64,000 nucleotides of DNA from Candidatus Absconditabacteria bacterium (GTDB lineage Bacteria > Patescibacteriota > Gracilibacteria > Absconditabacterales > Absconditicoccaceae): assembly GCA_028693445.1 (NCBI GenBank), contig JAQUVI010000003.1, positions 1 through 64,000 of the forward strand, in the 5' to 3' direction. Made by a program: the position numbers and the translations under genes. Of this stretch, positions 1 through 9,580 are shown in pieces. The notes under the pieces are model-generated. The model saw only the letters and a program-made list of their open reading frames with translations, was not told where the DNA came from and made no database searches. Each line of letters starts with the position of its first letter. Within the stretch, counting starts at the first letter, position 1.

Positions 1-175
1 TAACATTATTAATATTTATTTCATTCATTATATCATTAATACGAACATAATTAGAATTTTTTCTTGAAAAAACGTATATATTTTCAAATCATTCAGAAAC
101 TAATTTTATTACTATGTTTGATCATATAAATCATGTAGCTCATGTAATTAATATTCTCTTTTGTTTATCAATCAT
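1..175 (-). CDS. NAD-dependent epimerase/dehydratase, N-terminal part (runs off window)
   Basis: The first 58 residues are visible. They open a Rossmann fold of the extended SDR type, with the motif ITGATGFIGSN near residues 10-20, which binds NAD(P). All three glycines of GxxGxxG are TGA codons. The start at 175 has GGAG 11-14 nt upstream. It lies 27 nt downstream of rfbF in the same direction, so it probably acts on the CDP- or dTDP-sugar made by this operon (for example a 4,6-dehydratase or 4-reductase). The exact substrate cannot be read from the N-terminus. Confidence 0.8.
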
Positions 176-202
176 ATATAATATACTCCAAAAATAAACA
201 AT

Positions 203-970
203 TTACCAAGTTTTCCATTTAGCATTTCAAGATTGCCACATATTTTCCAAAGTATTTTTATTTTGTAATGTATCCATAGCAAACCAAAATCAACTATGTT
301 TATATGCTATAAGCTCTCAATCTTTAGCTATATTTTCCAAAGGATCTTTTTCAAAAGGAATAAAGTCTGAATTTATATAATTCATAATCTTTTTATTCAA
401 TACCATAAATCATCAATTAATCCAACTATCTTCATTATCTTTTTTTTCTGCAAATTCAGTGATTTGATCTCAGTCAAGTCAGAGTCTTCAAAATTTTCAT
501 TCTGGTTGTATTGCACTCAATGTTGCCAATTTTCCATGAGATTTATGGAATTCTATAAGTTTATTTATATCTACATCACTTACTCAATCACCATATGTAA
601 GCATAAATTCATCTCACTGAATATAATCTTTTACTCTTTTTATTCTTCATCATGTCATAGTAGCATCTCATGTGTCTACTAATGTAATTTTCCAATCATC
701 ACAATGATTGTTATGTACAGTTATCTTATTAGTTTTTATATCTATTGTTACATCATTATTATGGAGAAAATAATTAGAAAATCGTTCTTTTATCATATAT
801 CATTTATATCACAAACATATAACAAATTCATTATGTCCATAATGAGCATAATGCTTCATAATATGCCAAATAATAGGTTTTCATCATATTTCAACCATTG
901 GCTTTGGTTTTATAACAGTTTCTTCAGACAATCTTGTACCAAGTCATCCAGCTAATATCACTACTTGCAT
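203..970 (-). CDS. rfbF: glucose-1-phosphate cytidylyltransferase
   Basis: 255 aa, the normal family length. It makes CDP-glucose from glucose-1-phosphate and CTP in the cytoplasm, the first step to CDP-dideoxyhexoses. The N-terminus MQVVILAGGLGTRLSEETV carries the nucleotidyltransferase signature GGxGTRL, followed by KPKPMVEIGGKPI. The C-terminus ends WQSGNAKWKTW, matching the usual LWxSGxAPWKxW tail. Second gene of the visible sugar operon. Several signature glycines are TGA codons. Confidence 0.92.
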
Positions 971-1098
971 AAGAGATTTTTATAATATAAATATATACCC
1001 TTCTAATCATTCCTTCCAACTTCTCAAGACAATTTAACTAGCATTAATTATTACAATAATCAATATTTATTTTGATCCTATGATAAGTATTTTACCGA
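971..1098. other. intergenic spacer within the sugar operon
   Basis: 128 bases between rfbC and rfbF. AT-rich. No gene, clear hairpin or convincing promoter was seen. Confidence 0.5.
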
Positions 1099-1674
1099 TT
1101 AAAAAGGATTATTTTCTAAAAATTCTTTTAGCTTTGGTTGTTTTTTGTCTTTATCAGCAAGAATAAATTCTTGTATATCATATTGATTCTGAATTTTTTC
1201 TCGATCAATATTCAAATCTGGATCCGAATACAATATTCATCAATCAGCTTTTGGATTATAATAATCATCACATTTATACACAAATTCTGTATTGTCTTCC
1301 AATGTCAAAAACCCATGAGCAAAACCTTTTGGCACAAATAATTGTTTCTTGTTTTCTGCACTCAATACTTCCATTATATATTTACCAAATGTCTGAGAAT
1401 TTTTTCTCAAATCTATAGCAAAATCCAAAACAGATCAAGCAAAAACTCTAACCAATTTAGCCTGTGTATTTTGTGTTTGAAAATGGAATCATCTCAAAAC
1501 ACCCTTACTAGATTTACTATGATTATCTTGCACAAAAACACTGGAAATTCAATTTTCTACAAAATCTTTTTGATTATGGCTTTCCATAAAAAATCATCTT
1601 TGATCTCAAAAGACTTGAGGTGTTATCAAAACAACATCTTCTATTAAACTATTCTTTTCAAAACTAAATCACAT
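1099..1674 (-). CDS. rfbC: RmlC-type deoxysugar 3,5-epimerase
   Basis: 191 aa. Family members epimerise C3 and C5 of dTDP-4-keto-6-deoxyglucose in dTDP-rhamnose synthesis; relatives beside RfbF act on CDP-sugars. The RmlC cupin landmarks are in order: VFGDQRGFFMES, VLRGFHFQ, KLVRVFAGSVLDFAIDLR, SQTFGKY, FVPKGFAHGF, EFVYKCDDYYNP. The family His in LRGxH is present. The start at 1674 reproduces the family N-terminus. Same strand as rfbF and probably cotranscribed. Confidence 0.88.
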
Positions 1675-1695
1675 GGAAATATAATAATAAATAAA

Positions 1696-2796
1696 TTATC
1701 CCCTCTTCCAATATCCAATTCCGCCACCTCTCAACACATTAACAATTTTATTTTTTGAATATCTCACCAAAACATGTCCCGTACCTATCAATTTACCATT
1801 TTTATAAAACAAATGTGGACAAAAGTCATAGTAAAAATCTCCCTCAACAATTCAACCATCAAGATAAAGTGATGTTTTTTTTGGCGAGATAGTAATATAT
1901 TCTTGCGCTAAATATTTTTTACCAATATTTTCTTTAATAAGACGTTCTCGTTCTTCTTGGGACAACTCAATTCCAATAAAAACTCAATTTCCTTCATCTA
2001 AATTTGTTGGTTTAATTACATAATTATTTTTATTTTGGATCAAATCATCTTTAATTTTTTCATCCAGTAGAAATGTTTCCATTATCATAGGGTTTTCTAT
2101 TCATTTCAATAAGGATTTATCTCACATACCAGCAATATCAGGAGTATTAACAAATCTAACTTTCTTATTTTTAAGCAAAGAAATTTGATTTTCTGTTAAT
2201 CTTCAGGGACTTACAGAAAAACGAATTACATCAACAATATTACCATCAAAAAATATAGAATCATCTCTAAATTCAAGATTCTCAAATATTCAAATTGAAG
2301 CTTTATATCATCTTCCTACAATTTTCTGATATTCCAAAAAATGAGAATCTATAAATCCTTCATTTTCATACATAATAAATATATTTTCTTCTTTATCAAA
2401 AAGTTGTAAGAACAAATCCAAATTTTTATTACAAAATGTTCCAGATAAAATTGAATATGTATTATCATGCATAAGTAATCAATCAGGCCACTTAGTATTA
2501 ACTTCAACTAATTTCAGTTTTCAATCAGTATTAAACATACAATCAAAACGGACAATACCTGTAAAATTACCTTTATAAAGATCAGTAAATCATTTTTCAA
2601 AAGAACTTGTAGATACCCTTTTAGCTTCTTCATTTTTTTTAAATAATTGCTGCATTACATCATCTAGATTTTTAACCACATTATCAAAATCGACATCAAA
2701 TGTTTCCAACTCTGTCGCTATAGGGATTTTTATCTCTCATTTTGTTATTGGATATGCTGGCACTAATTCTTCCCAAAATTGTTCGTAAGATTTCAT
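1696..2796 (-). CDS. ATP-grasp-like protein, possibly glutathionylspermidine-synthase-related
   Basis: 366 aa, first gene of the sugar operon and 21 nt from rfbC. The middle has RFDCMFNTDGKLKLVEVNTKWPDG, here split as RFDCMFNTDGKLKL and VEVNTKWPDG, which resembles the ligand-binding strand of circularly permuted ATP-grasp ligases. A later stretch, NYVIKPTNLDEGNGVFIG, resembles an ATP-grasp lysine strand and Gly-rich loop. The substrate is unknown. Placement suggests a ligase or transferase in glycan assembly, but that is inference. Confidence 0.5.
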
Positions 2797-2893
2797 ATTA
2801 TAAAAGCATATATAAATTTCTATCTCCCAAAACAATAGCAATCCAGCAAAGGAAATCAAACAAATATATCAAGAAAAAATCAGAAACTTAAAC

Positions 2894-2921
2894 TTGCATT
2901 TTAAAAATAAATTATTATAAT
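2894..2921 (+). promoter_or_regulatory. sigma70-type promoter of a candidate small RNA
   Basis: TTGCAT (2894-2899), 16-bp spacer, TATAAT (2916-2921). It points right into a stretch with no plus-strand gene and is followed about 80 nt later by a hairpin with a T-run. Confidence 0.55.
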
Positions 2922-2927
2922 AATCAC

Positions 2928-3009
2928 ACTATCATAGATTAAATCTATGGATCCCGAATAATCGGGATGGAACTGAAATAAAGAGTGAGAAATCACTCTT
3001 TATTTTTTT
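2928..3009 (+). ncRNA. candidate small RNA of three tandem hairpins
   Basis: Three perfect inverted repeats follow the promoter: CATAGAT/ATCTATG (2933-2949), ATCCCGA/TCGGGAT (2951-2968), and AAGAGTGA/TCACTCTT (2981-3000) followed by TATTTTTTT, a standard intrinsic terminator. No ORF lies in the transcript. Its 3' end is antisense to the last codons of the MazF-like gene. I do not recognise the family. Confidence 0.5.
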
Positions 3010-3485
3010 ATTCAAAAATTATTTAAAACTTTTTCGTCTATTTCCAACAAAATGTAATCTTTTAATTTTCATATTCTTTTATTTATTCTTTTTTTAGATA
3101 CTTGCTTAATAGCCAATATATCAACAATAGAATCTTTAAATAATCAATCAACATCCTCTAACTTCAACAAAACATTAAAAGAATTATTGAACTTTCATTT
3201 ATATGTTTTCAACGGCAACACAACAACTGTATCTCAAAAATTTGCTTTTTTCAAACTATATACCAGACATGGTCTATTTTTATTAAGCTCACTACCAATA
3301 TTTTTTCATAAATTAACAAAAACAATATCTCATTTATTAAGTTTCAAACTTAGACAATTCTTGTTGAAATTTATACACAACTTTTCATAAAACCAATCCA
3401 AAAAATCTGATATAATAGACATATTTATATCGTTTTTTATATTTTCAATCAAACTTCCAATCTTGTTTAATTTTTTTATATGCAT
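3000..3485 (-). CDS. MazF/PemK-like toxin with N-terminal extension
   Basis: 161 aa. Residues from about 53 match the MazF/PemK mRNA-interferase core: KGDIVFVNLGKNIGSELNKN, then RPCLVYS and VVVLPLKTYKGK. Family members cleave mRNA. The first 50 residues are an extension that I do not recognise. No antitoxin gene is next to it. The start at 3485 is chosen because a promoter (3542-3569) lies just upstream, so the longer reading frame to 3593 cannot be fully transcribed from it. Confidence 0.7.
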
Positions 3486-3535
3486 TACTATTAGAAGAAA
3501 TTTGATAAAATAAAAAACACCAAATAAAAACTGCC

Positions 3536-3585
3536 TACACAATTTTATCCAAACAAAAAAGAAAATCAATATATTTTTTGACAAA
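3536..3585. repeat. 50-bp direct repeat, left copy (carries a promoter)
   Basis: 49 of 50 bases are identical to 4991-5040. The two copies flank the disrupted AlbA/AAA_4 gene. Each copy holds the same minus-strand promoter. Confidence 0.85.
3542..3569 (-). promoter_or_regulatory. promoter of the MazF-like gene
   Basis: Minus strand: TTGATT (3569-3564), 16-bp spacer, TAAAAT (3547-3542). The predicted transcript starts near 3535, giving a leader of about 50 nt before the start codon at 3485. Confidence 0.6.
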
Positions 3586-3613
3586 TCTCCCAAGAAAAAA
3601 TCAGAATTTCAAA

Positions 3614-4966
3614 TTATCCAACCACTTCCCAATATCCTCATTTATCTGGACCAATTCTTTTGAGTTTTCAAAGAGATTTAAGTTTTGCAATATTATTTTC
3701 TATTGCAGTAGTAGAAATATTTAATTTCTTTGCCATTTCTGGTATAGTGATATTTGGGTTATCCTTTATAGAAGAAAGAATTAATTTTTGATTTTCACCC
3801 AACTTTTCACCCAACTTTTCACCCAACTTTTCATTATTTTTAAAATCGCTAGAAAAAATTGAGACCTCTATTCATCAAACAAGTTCTCTAATAACTGGTT
3901 TCGGCAATCAATACGAAATAACTCAATCCACTGCTCTTTTAACTCAGCTTCAATATTTTTCAATAAGTCACATTTCCTTAAACATTTCTGCTATTTTAAT
4001 ATTTCTTGGTTAAGATCTCTGTGTTCATAAGTACAAATCTTCAATAGAAAGTTGATTAGGAAGGGATCAATAATTCCAGAAAACAAGCTTATCTCTAAAT
4101 ATTTTAAATTGCGAATGCGTTCATCATACATAATTTCTATGAACAATTGCATTAATAACAAATTCCCTAATTGCAGTAATTGGATATTGCCATTTTTCGT
4201 CCCTCTGTGGTTTTCATGTAATAACATACTCTTTGGTAATATAAGCCATCACAAAATCCATTATTTCCTCTACTTGACCCACCAAATTATTTTTAAGAGA
4301 AAGAGATTTCTTTATCAAAGTATCATCTTCAAAAAGTCAAATAAGAACTTCTCTTTCCAAAAGCTCTTTCTTGGAAAAAAGCAAATACGCTGCATGAGTA
4401 ACACCATCATTATATACCAAATCAAGTTTTTTCAAAAAAGAAAGAATATCTGGCTCTATTTTTTGTTCTCTTTGTTGATTAACAGCAACAATCGCATCAA
4501 AAATCTTTTGCTCATCTAAATCAGACAAAGAAACTCAATTAGCAATAGACATATCTCGACTTTTGTTTCTTATTTTAAGATATTCATAAGCAATTTCATC
4601 AGTACTCATAATATGATTTGAATTAGCTCTTCTAATATAATATCTTCATCTAAAAGAAACTGGTTTAGACGGATATTCAGATATTGAAAAACAGATAATT
4701 TGTTTTTTATCAACCAAAAATAATTCTACATCAGGTGTTATTTTATTATCCGTCTTTTGCTTTACCTCATTTAACCAATTTTGAATAGATTCTTTGGATA
4801 TATCAACACCAATTATATCTCCCTTATCAGAAATTCATATAAAAACGTTTCATCATCTCATATTCGCAAAAGCAACCAAACTTTCTATCACCCTATCAGA
4901 AAAAGACTCCTTGAATTCTAAGTTTTCTCACTCTCATTGTTTGAGTAAATTTTCAATATTTATCAT
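3614..4966 (-). pseudogene. AlbA_2/AAA_4-type transcriptional regulator with in-frame TAA
   Basis: 450 codons with a TAA at 4010-4012 (codon 319). N-terminus LLKQGEGENLEFKES plus FANMRGGNVFIGISDKG is the AlbA_2 (Schlafen-like) putative DNA-binding domain. The middle (EKWQYPITAIREFVINAIVH, R-N-Y) is the RecG-like AAA_4 segment. After the TAA the same frame continues with family sequence: PRNIKIAEMFKEMGLIEKYG, then a C-terminal winged helix (TIPEMAKKLNISTTAIENNI). The stop sits where an Asn is expected in RNPRN. This could be a real nonsense mutation, a two-part protein or a base-call error. Confidence 0.75.
3792..3827. repeat. tandem 12-bp repeat x3 inside the regulator
   Basis: Three units of TTTTCACCCAAC encode three copies of the tetrapeptide GEKL in the linker before the C-terminal winged helix. 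It is likely a slippage-prone, variable-length linker. Confidence 0.85.
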
Positions 4967-4990
4967 GTAAGACAAAATTATAAAACCGCT

Positions 4991-5040
4991 TACACAATTT
5001 TATCCAAACAATAAAGAAAATCAATATATTTTTTGACAAA
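4991..5040. repeat. 50-bp direct repeat, right copy
   Basis: Mate of 3536-3585. It lies directly upstream (minus strand) of the AlbA/AAA_4 start at 4966. Confidence 0.85.
4997..5024 (-). promoter_or_regulatory. promoter of the AlbA/AAA_4 gene
   Basis: TTGATT (5024-5019), 16-bp spacer, TAAAAT (5002-4997) on the minus strand, the same promoter as at 3542-3569. The leader is about 25 nt. Confidence 0.6.
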
Positions 5041-5041
5041 C

Positions 5042-6568
5042 CTATTTACCTCTCATCCTCATAACCTCACTCTTCAACATCATCGCCCTCTTCCAATTCA
5101 CCCCAACAAATACCAAAAAGAAAGCAAATCCAAGTCCAACTAATTTCCACAAATTACTATATCTCATCATATCATCAAAGACAAACAAATCAGACTTTAT
5201 AATCCATATTCAAACACTAAGTATCAACGCAAGAATTGTATTTTTTAGTATAAATTTCCAATCCACACCAAATTTTATATCTTTATATATCAAACGAAAA
5301 CTCAACCAAAATAACAATCCATACCCAGCACCCAAAGCCAGAATTGATCAATAAATTCAGATTGTATATAATCCTACCAAAGAAACTATCGCCACCACAA
5401 CTACAGAAATCAAAAGCATTTTTACCCTTTCTTTGATTTTTCCCATACCTGCAATAACCGCAAAATTAAACCCAACAAAAATAGTGAAAATAGTAAAAAT
5501 TGATCACCAACTTAGCATTTCTCCAGAAAATACGAACTTTTGGCCAAAAAGCACCAACGCAGTTTCCGGTCACAACACCACAAGAAAACTTGCCAAAAGC
5601 AAACTAAACACAGCAAAATACGTATAGAAAAACCTATATAAATTTCTTAATTTTTCGTCATCTTTCTTGGTTATCAATTCAGAAACCAATGGAAAAATCA
5701 AACCAATAATTGGTCAAACAATCATTGTTGATATACCAAACAAACTTATAAAATTAGTATAATAACCAGCTGATTCTGGCCCCAAAACCACGATAACCAA
5801 TTGTTGAATAATTTGCCCAAAAAGATGCCCAGCATTGAGCCCCACAAAACACCAAAACGCATAACCAAGATATTCTTTTATCATAGGTTTTTCCAAAACA
5901 ATTTCTCATTGAAGAAGCGTTTTTCTATAGTTTTTGTAAAACAAAACCCCTGCAACCAAAATTCCCACAGCCAATCCCAAAACTCGGTTGAGACTATACC
6001 ATTCTATACTTTGTCTTCACGTCACGAAGAAAAAAAACGTAAATCAAACAATACTTCGCATCCTCACAAAATCTACAAACTGGAAGGAAAACGTATTTTG
6101 AAAAGCCACAAAAACACTTTGTAATATCTGAAACAAATTTATCCCCAAAAAGTAAAAACAAAAATACCTGAGAATAACTTCTGCACTTGGACTATGAAAA
6201 TAATTTTGTGCCAACCACGGAGCTCCAAACCAAAGCAATAAAACAATCAAAAGCCCTGTAGAAAACTGAGCAAACAAACTCAAATATAAAGAAGTTTTGA
6301 TATAATTATATTGCTTTTTAATCCAATATCTTGGCAAAAAATATTGCAAACTTTCCGTCAAACCCAAATCATTATATACACTCAAAAGTCATATCAAACC
6401 AACCACACTATACAATACTCAAACATCTGCCACAGAAACCGAATTGGAAATCAACACTTTGATAATATATCCTGCTGGTGCCACCAAAAACGAAAAAAGA
6501 TATAACCAGAATCATTTTTTGATTAGTTTTTCTCAAAGTGGCTGATCTTGCAACAATTCTTGATCCAT
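5042..6568 (-). CDS. polysaccharide flippase (MOP superfamily, Wzx-like)
   Basis: 508 aa, the usual length for Wzx/MurJ-type lipid-linked oligosaccharide flippases of the inner membrane. Hydrophobic helices repeat along the whole length (for example SLFAQFSTGLLIVLLLWFGA and GYAFWCFVGLNAGHLFGQII). The N-terminus MDQELLQDQPLGEKLIKKGF precedes the first helix with V-G-V-L-Y-S, and LGLTESLQYFLPRY is typical. It probably exports glycan units made by genes such as the upstream sugar operon. It is broken into five pieces if TGA is read as stop. Confidence 0.8.
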
Positions 6569-6621
6569 AGTATCGATAACATATAAAACACATAAATGCA
6601 AAAGTGGCAATCTATCACTCA

Positions 6622-6683
6622 GTCATTGCGAACAAATGTGAAGCAATCCATTATGTCATTGCGAGCGTTAGCGTGGCAATCCA
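6622..6683. repeat. two copies of the TCATTGCGAG...GCAATCC dispersed repeat
   Basis: GTCATTGCGA-N-AAGCAATCCA at 6622-6650 and GTCATTGCGA-N-TGGCAATCCA at 6655-6683. The ends are loosely complementary (ATTGC/GCAAT). Other copies lie at 7326, 32246, 42906, 43086 and 53512. Confidence 0.85.
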
Positions 6684-6694
6684 TCTTGATAATT

Positions 6695-7294
6695 TTATCT
6701 CGGTTTCCAAGTACCTCCCAATCTTCTCACCACATAAATCACTCTCTCAATATCTCATTCAAAAAGTTTATAGGTATGTCTCTTCTCAAGCCTCAAATTC
6801 ATTTCTCCACAAAGCTGCAAAAGATCTTGTCTTTCTTGTTCATCAACTTGTTTAAACAATATCCAAACACCTCCTTGTTTTAATAAATGTTTGGTCCAAG
6901 GCAAGAGTTTATCAACATAAGCGACAGCTCTCGCTGTAATCACATCAAACTGCAAATCTTTGCATTCCTCTGCTCTTTTCCAAAGCAATTCTATATTGGT
7001 AATTTCAAGTTGTTTAGCCATATCTCAAATCGCATCAAGTTTTTTCCTTACTCAGTCCATTCCTGTAAAATGTACATCAGGATATTCGATAGCCAATGGC
7101 AAAAGTGGAAAACCTCCTCCTGTACCTACATCACACACTTGCATCTCTGGTTGAAAATCAAAAACTTTGGAAACTTCCAAAGCATCACGAATATGTTTAT
7201 CATAAACTCCTTGTTCATCTCTAATAGCACTCAAATTAATCTGACTATTCTTCTCCAAAAATACTTTGATCAACCTCTCTCGTTTTTGTTCCAT
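6695..7294 (-). CDS. rsmG: 16S rRNA (guanine-N7)-methyltransferase RsmG
   Basis: 199 aa. It methylates G527 of 16S rRNA using SAM. Motifs in order: INLSAIRDEQGVYDKHIRDAL (split: INLSAIRDEQ, KHIRDAL), VCDVGTGGGFPLLPLAIEYP (SAM motif I), FDVITARAVAYVDKLLPW, and HLLKQGGVWILFK. An alternative start lies five codons upstream at 7309; neither has a clear ribosome-binding site. It is cut twice by TGA under the standard code. Confidence 0.88.
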
Positions 7295-7325
7295 AATAAT
7301 ACAAATCATCTAAAAACACTTACTT

Positions 7326-7425
7326 GTCATTGCGAGTAACAACGAAGCAATCCAGACTCCGTACAGACGTTTTAACAAAACGTCTTTATAAATCCGATCA
7401 CGTACAGACGCGATTAATCGCGTCT
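7326..7425. repeat. dispersed repeat plus two perfect hairpins
   Basis: One GTCATTGCGAG...GAAGCAATCCA unit (7326-7354), then two hairpins that share the lead-in GTACAGACG: AGACGTTTT/AAAACGTCT (7365-7385) and AGACGCGATT/AATCGCGTCT (7406-7425). No T-run follows on either strand, so they are not clear terminators. Confidence 0.7.
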
Positions 7426-7443
7426 CTAAAAAACACAATTCTT

Positions 7444-8439
7444 TTACACATAATCCCGCACAACTCTATCTCCAAAATATTTTCTAAACAATCAATCAAA
7501 CACTTCCCTATCTGCAGCTGAAACTCTGACCAAACCATCCTCACCAACTTCCAAATCTTTCAATAATTTAAATCCTTGCCTACCGGCAGGCAGGTCTGAT
7601 TCTTTTTTTTGTATAGTTATCCAATCTTGTTTATTATAAATCAAGGTCGCTAGAAAGATACTATTCACATTATTTATATCAATTTCCTGACAAAGTTCAC
7701 GCAAAAATTGCTCATAAATTTCCACATATCCAGGCACTGGCAACAAAGGCAAAAACCTAAGTCCCACCTTCCATCATTTTGCCTGCAATGTTTTGATTGC
7801 AGATATTCTAGACTTCAAAGACGAAGATCAATGTTCATAACTTTCAATAATAGCTTGAGGATTCAAAGAAAATGCTATTTCAGTATTTTGAGGAATTATA
7901 TCCAAATCCAATAATGACTGAATATTTCCAGACTTCGTACGCGTTTCCATCAACACATTATCAAATTGTTCAAAAAACGGGATAAACGACTGATGAAATC
8001 ACGACAACGACTCCATTCCCACAAGATCGGAATAATTACTCGCATAAAGAACAATCTTACCTTTATATCAGCCATGTCTAAGCTCTAAGATCTTAGTTCT
8101 AAGTTCTAATTGAATATCTGAGTAGTTCACAAAGATCACTGGAAAATCATTCTTAAACGCACCCTTGAGATAACAGTAAGCGCAATCAAAGACACAATTA
8201 AGCTGAGTTACAAAAAAGAATGCTTTACAATCTGGATACCCATAATTTTCTGGAACAGAAAATAATTTTAAACGATCACTTTTCGCCAAAATCAAACATT
8301 TTTCTGTAGGATATCCTATCTTTTTATCAAACACATTTTTATAATGCCAAGTTTCCACCACATCCGCATCGGAAAATCTCGACAAAATCTCTTTCGTCAA
8401 GGGATATTCTTTCGCTTCTTGTTCGAGATATATAAGCAT
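7444..8439 (-). CDS. spore-photoproduct-lyase-like radical SAM protein
   Basis: 331 aa, typical of the SplB/DNA repair photolyase family that uses a 4Fe-4S cluster and SAM. The cluster motif is C82-x3-C86-x2-C89 (NCVFDCAYCYLKGAF), the SplB spacing. The N-terminus HYKNVFDK and later Y-A-S-N-Y-S-D also fit. Two dispersed repeats sit in frame: one at 8077-8111 gives LELRTKILELRH and one near 7576-7598 gives LPAGRQG. The gene otherwise looks intact; whether it repairs DNA here is inferred from family. Confidence 0.78.
7576..7598. repeat. palindromic CCGGCAGGCAGG repeat inside a gene
   Basis: TGCC-TACC-GGCA palindrome followed by GGCAGGT. It encodes LPAGRQG in the splB-like gene. A decayed relative (ATACCGGCAGATAG) lies near 37265. 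Confidence 0.7.
8077..8111. repeat. CTAAGTTCTAAG-type repeat inside a gene
   Basis: A run of TCTAAG/CTTAGA units. Intergenic copies occur near 8657-8692, 18213-18250, 21486-21520 and 40688-40724. Here it is translated as part of the splB-like protein. Confidence 0.7.
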
Positions 8440-8454
8440 CAAAAACTAATAATT

Positions 8455-8700
8455 AAAAATAAATTAATTCGATAATTTGAGCAATAAAAAGAACAAATAA
8501 AAGAAGGAAATCATCACACATCTCTCTTTGTCACTCTGAATGAAATGAAGAGTATAAGAGAGCTTATTCTCTTCGACTACTCCTTCAACTACGCTCAGGA
8601 CTTTGGCTCAGAGAGACAAAGCTCAGAATTTAGGTAGCCAAAAAGCAGCGATACAAATCTAAGTTCTAAGTACTAAGTTCTAAGAGCTAAAAAAAGATAC
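8455..8700. repeat. about 245-bp intergenic repeat, inverted mate at 21482-21735
   Basis: This gene-free stretch is nearly the reverse complement of 21482-21735. It is a mosaic: AGAAGGAAATCATCACACAT, the TCTCTTTGTC...GAGAGACAAAG block (which can fold back), a C-A-A-AAAGCA-CGATACAAATCT link and the TCTAAGTTC block. No ORF. Confidence 0.85.
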
Positions 8701-8777
8701 TGCCTTGATGATGAATGAATTTTATTTGTTTTTTATTGCGAAACAACTTAGTTTGTTTTTTATTGCAAAATTAGCAA

Positions 8778-9503
8778 CTAAACACCTTTAATCTCTCATT
8801 CCTTCAAATCACCCAACTCAAACTCCCCTTCACGAATTCTCACCAAATCTTCAACATGATATCTCATCGTACTCATCATTCTCCTAATATGCCTTTTCTT
8901 TCCTTCATTCAAAACCATTCTCACTACACATGAAGAGTTTTTGACTACATCTTCCAATAAAAATTTCTTATATTTTTCATATATTTTATCATCCAAGATT
9001 TGACATTCAATAGCTTTTAAATTCTCTTCTTGGTCATCAATTCCATCCAAACAGGTTTGAGCATCTTGCTGACGAAAAGACTTATTTAATGTAACAAGAT
9101 ATTCTTTGGTTATTCCATGACGTGGATGCTCATATTGATCAACCATTTTGGCATCATTGGTCATCAAAACAAGCCCACGACTATTACTATCCAACCTTCA
9201 TATATAATACCAACTATGATATTCTTTGGGTAATATTTCATAAATTGTAGCATTATGAGGATCTGATTTACTACAAACATATCCTATTGGTTTATAAAAT
9301 ATAATAAATTCTGATTTTTTTTTATCATTTGAAATAGTATAGGTCCAAACTGTATTTTCAAATTTCACAACATCTCCATCATTGAGCATTTCTCAATAAG
9401 ATTCTACTTTTTTATCATTCACAAAAACATTTCCTGCATCAATTGACGCAGTAATATTCCTTCTAGACAATCATTGTTGCTGTAAAAATTCACGTAATTT
9501 CAT
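8778..9503 (-). CDS. RsuA/RluB-family pseudouridine synthase
   Basis: 241 aa. It converts a uridine in rRNA to pseudouridine. The N-terminal S4 RNA-binding domain (KLREFLQQQGLSRRNITASI, then VFVNDKKV) is followed by the catalytic core with YKPIGYVCS, IGRLDSNSRGLVLMTNDA (catalytic Asp in RLD) and the C-terminal R-R-M-M. RsuA (U516) and RluB/E/F cannot be separated by eye. The Gly before RLD is TGA, so standard code would cut off the active site. Confidence 0.88.
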
Positions 9504-9521
9504 AATTATAATTTAAATAAA

Positions 9522-9542
9522 GAAAAAAACCGACGAATCGGT
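9522..9542 (-). terminator. intrinsic terminator of the small lipoprotein gene
   Basis: Minus strand: ACCGATTCGTCGGT followed by seven T. It lies 38 nt after the lipoprotein stop and before the pseudouridine synthase start. Confidence 0.75.
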
Positions 9543-9580
9543 CTTTTTGTAATGTTTAATTTATAAGATTCAACTGAAAA

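Noticed and set aside
464-955. Plus-strand reading frames of 70-85 aa over the rfbF region
   Set aside because: They are low-complexity shadows. The minus strand carries a clear RfbF with family motifs at both ends.
3330-3593. Longer MazF-like start at 3593 with a hydrophobic N-terminus
   Set aside because: It would place the first 36 codons upstream of, and across, the promoter at 3542-3569; the start at 3485 fits the transcript.
3792-3827. Tandem 12-bp units as a CRISPR array
   Set aside because: No spacers; the units are contiguous and encode GEKL repeats in a gene. No cas genes in the window.
7365-7425. The two GTACAGACG hairpins as terminators of the splB-like gene
   Set aside because: No T-run follows the stems in the direction of transcription.
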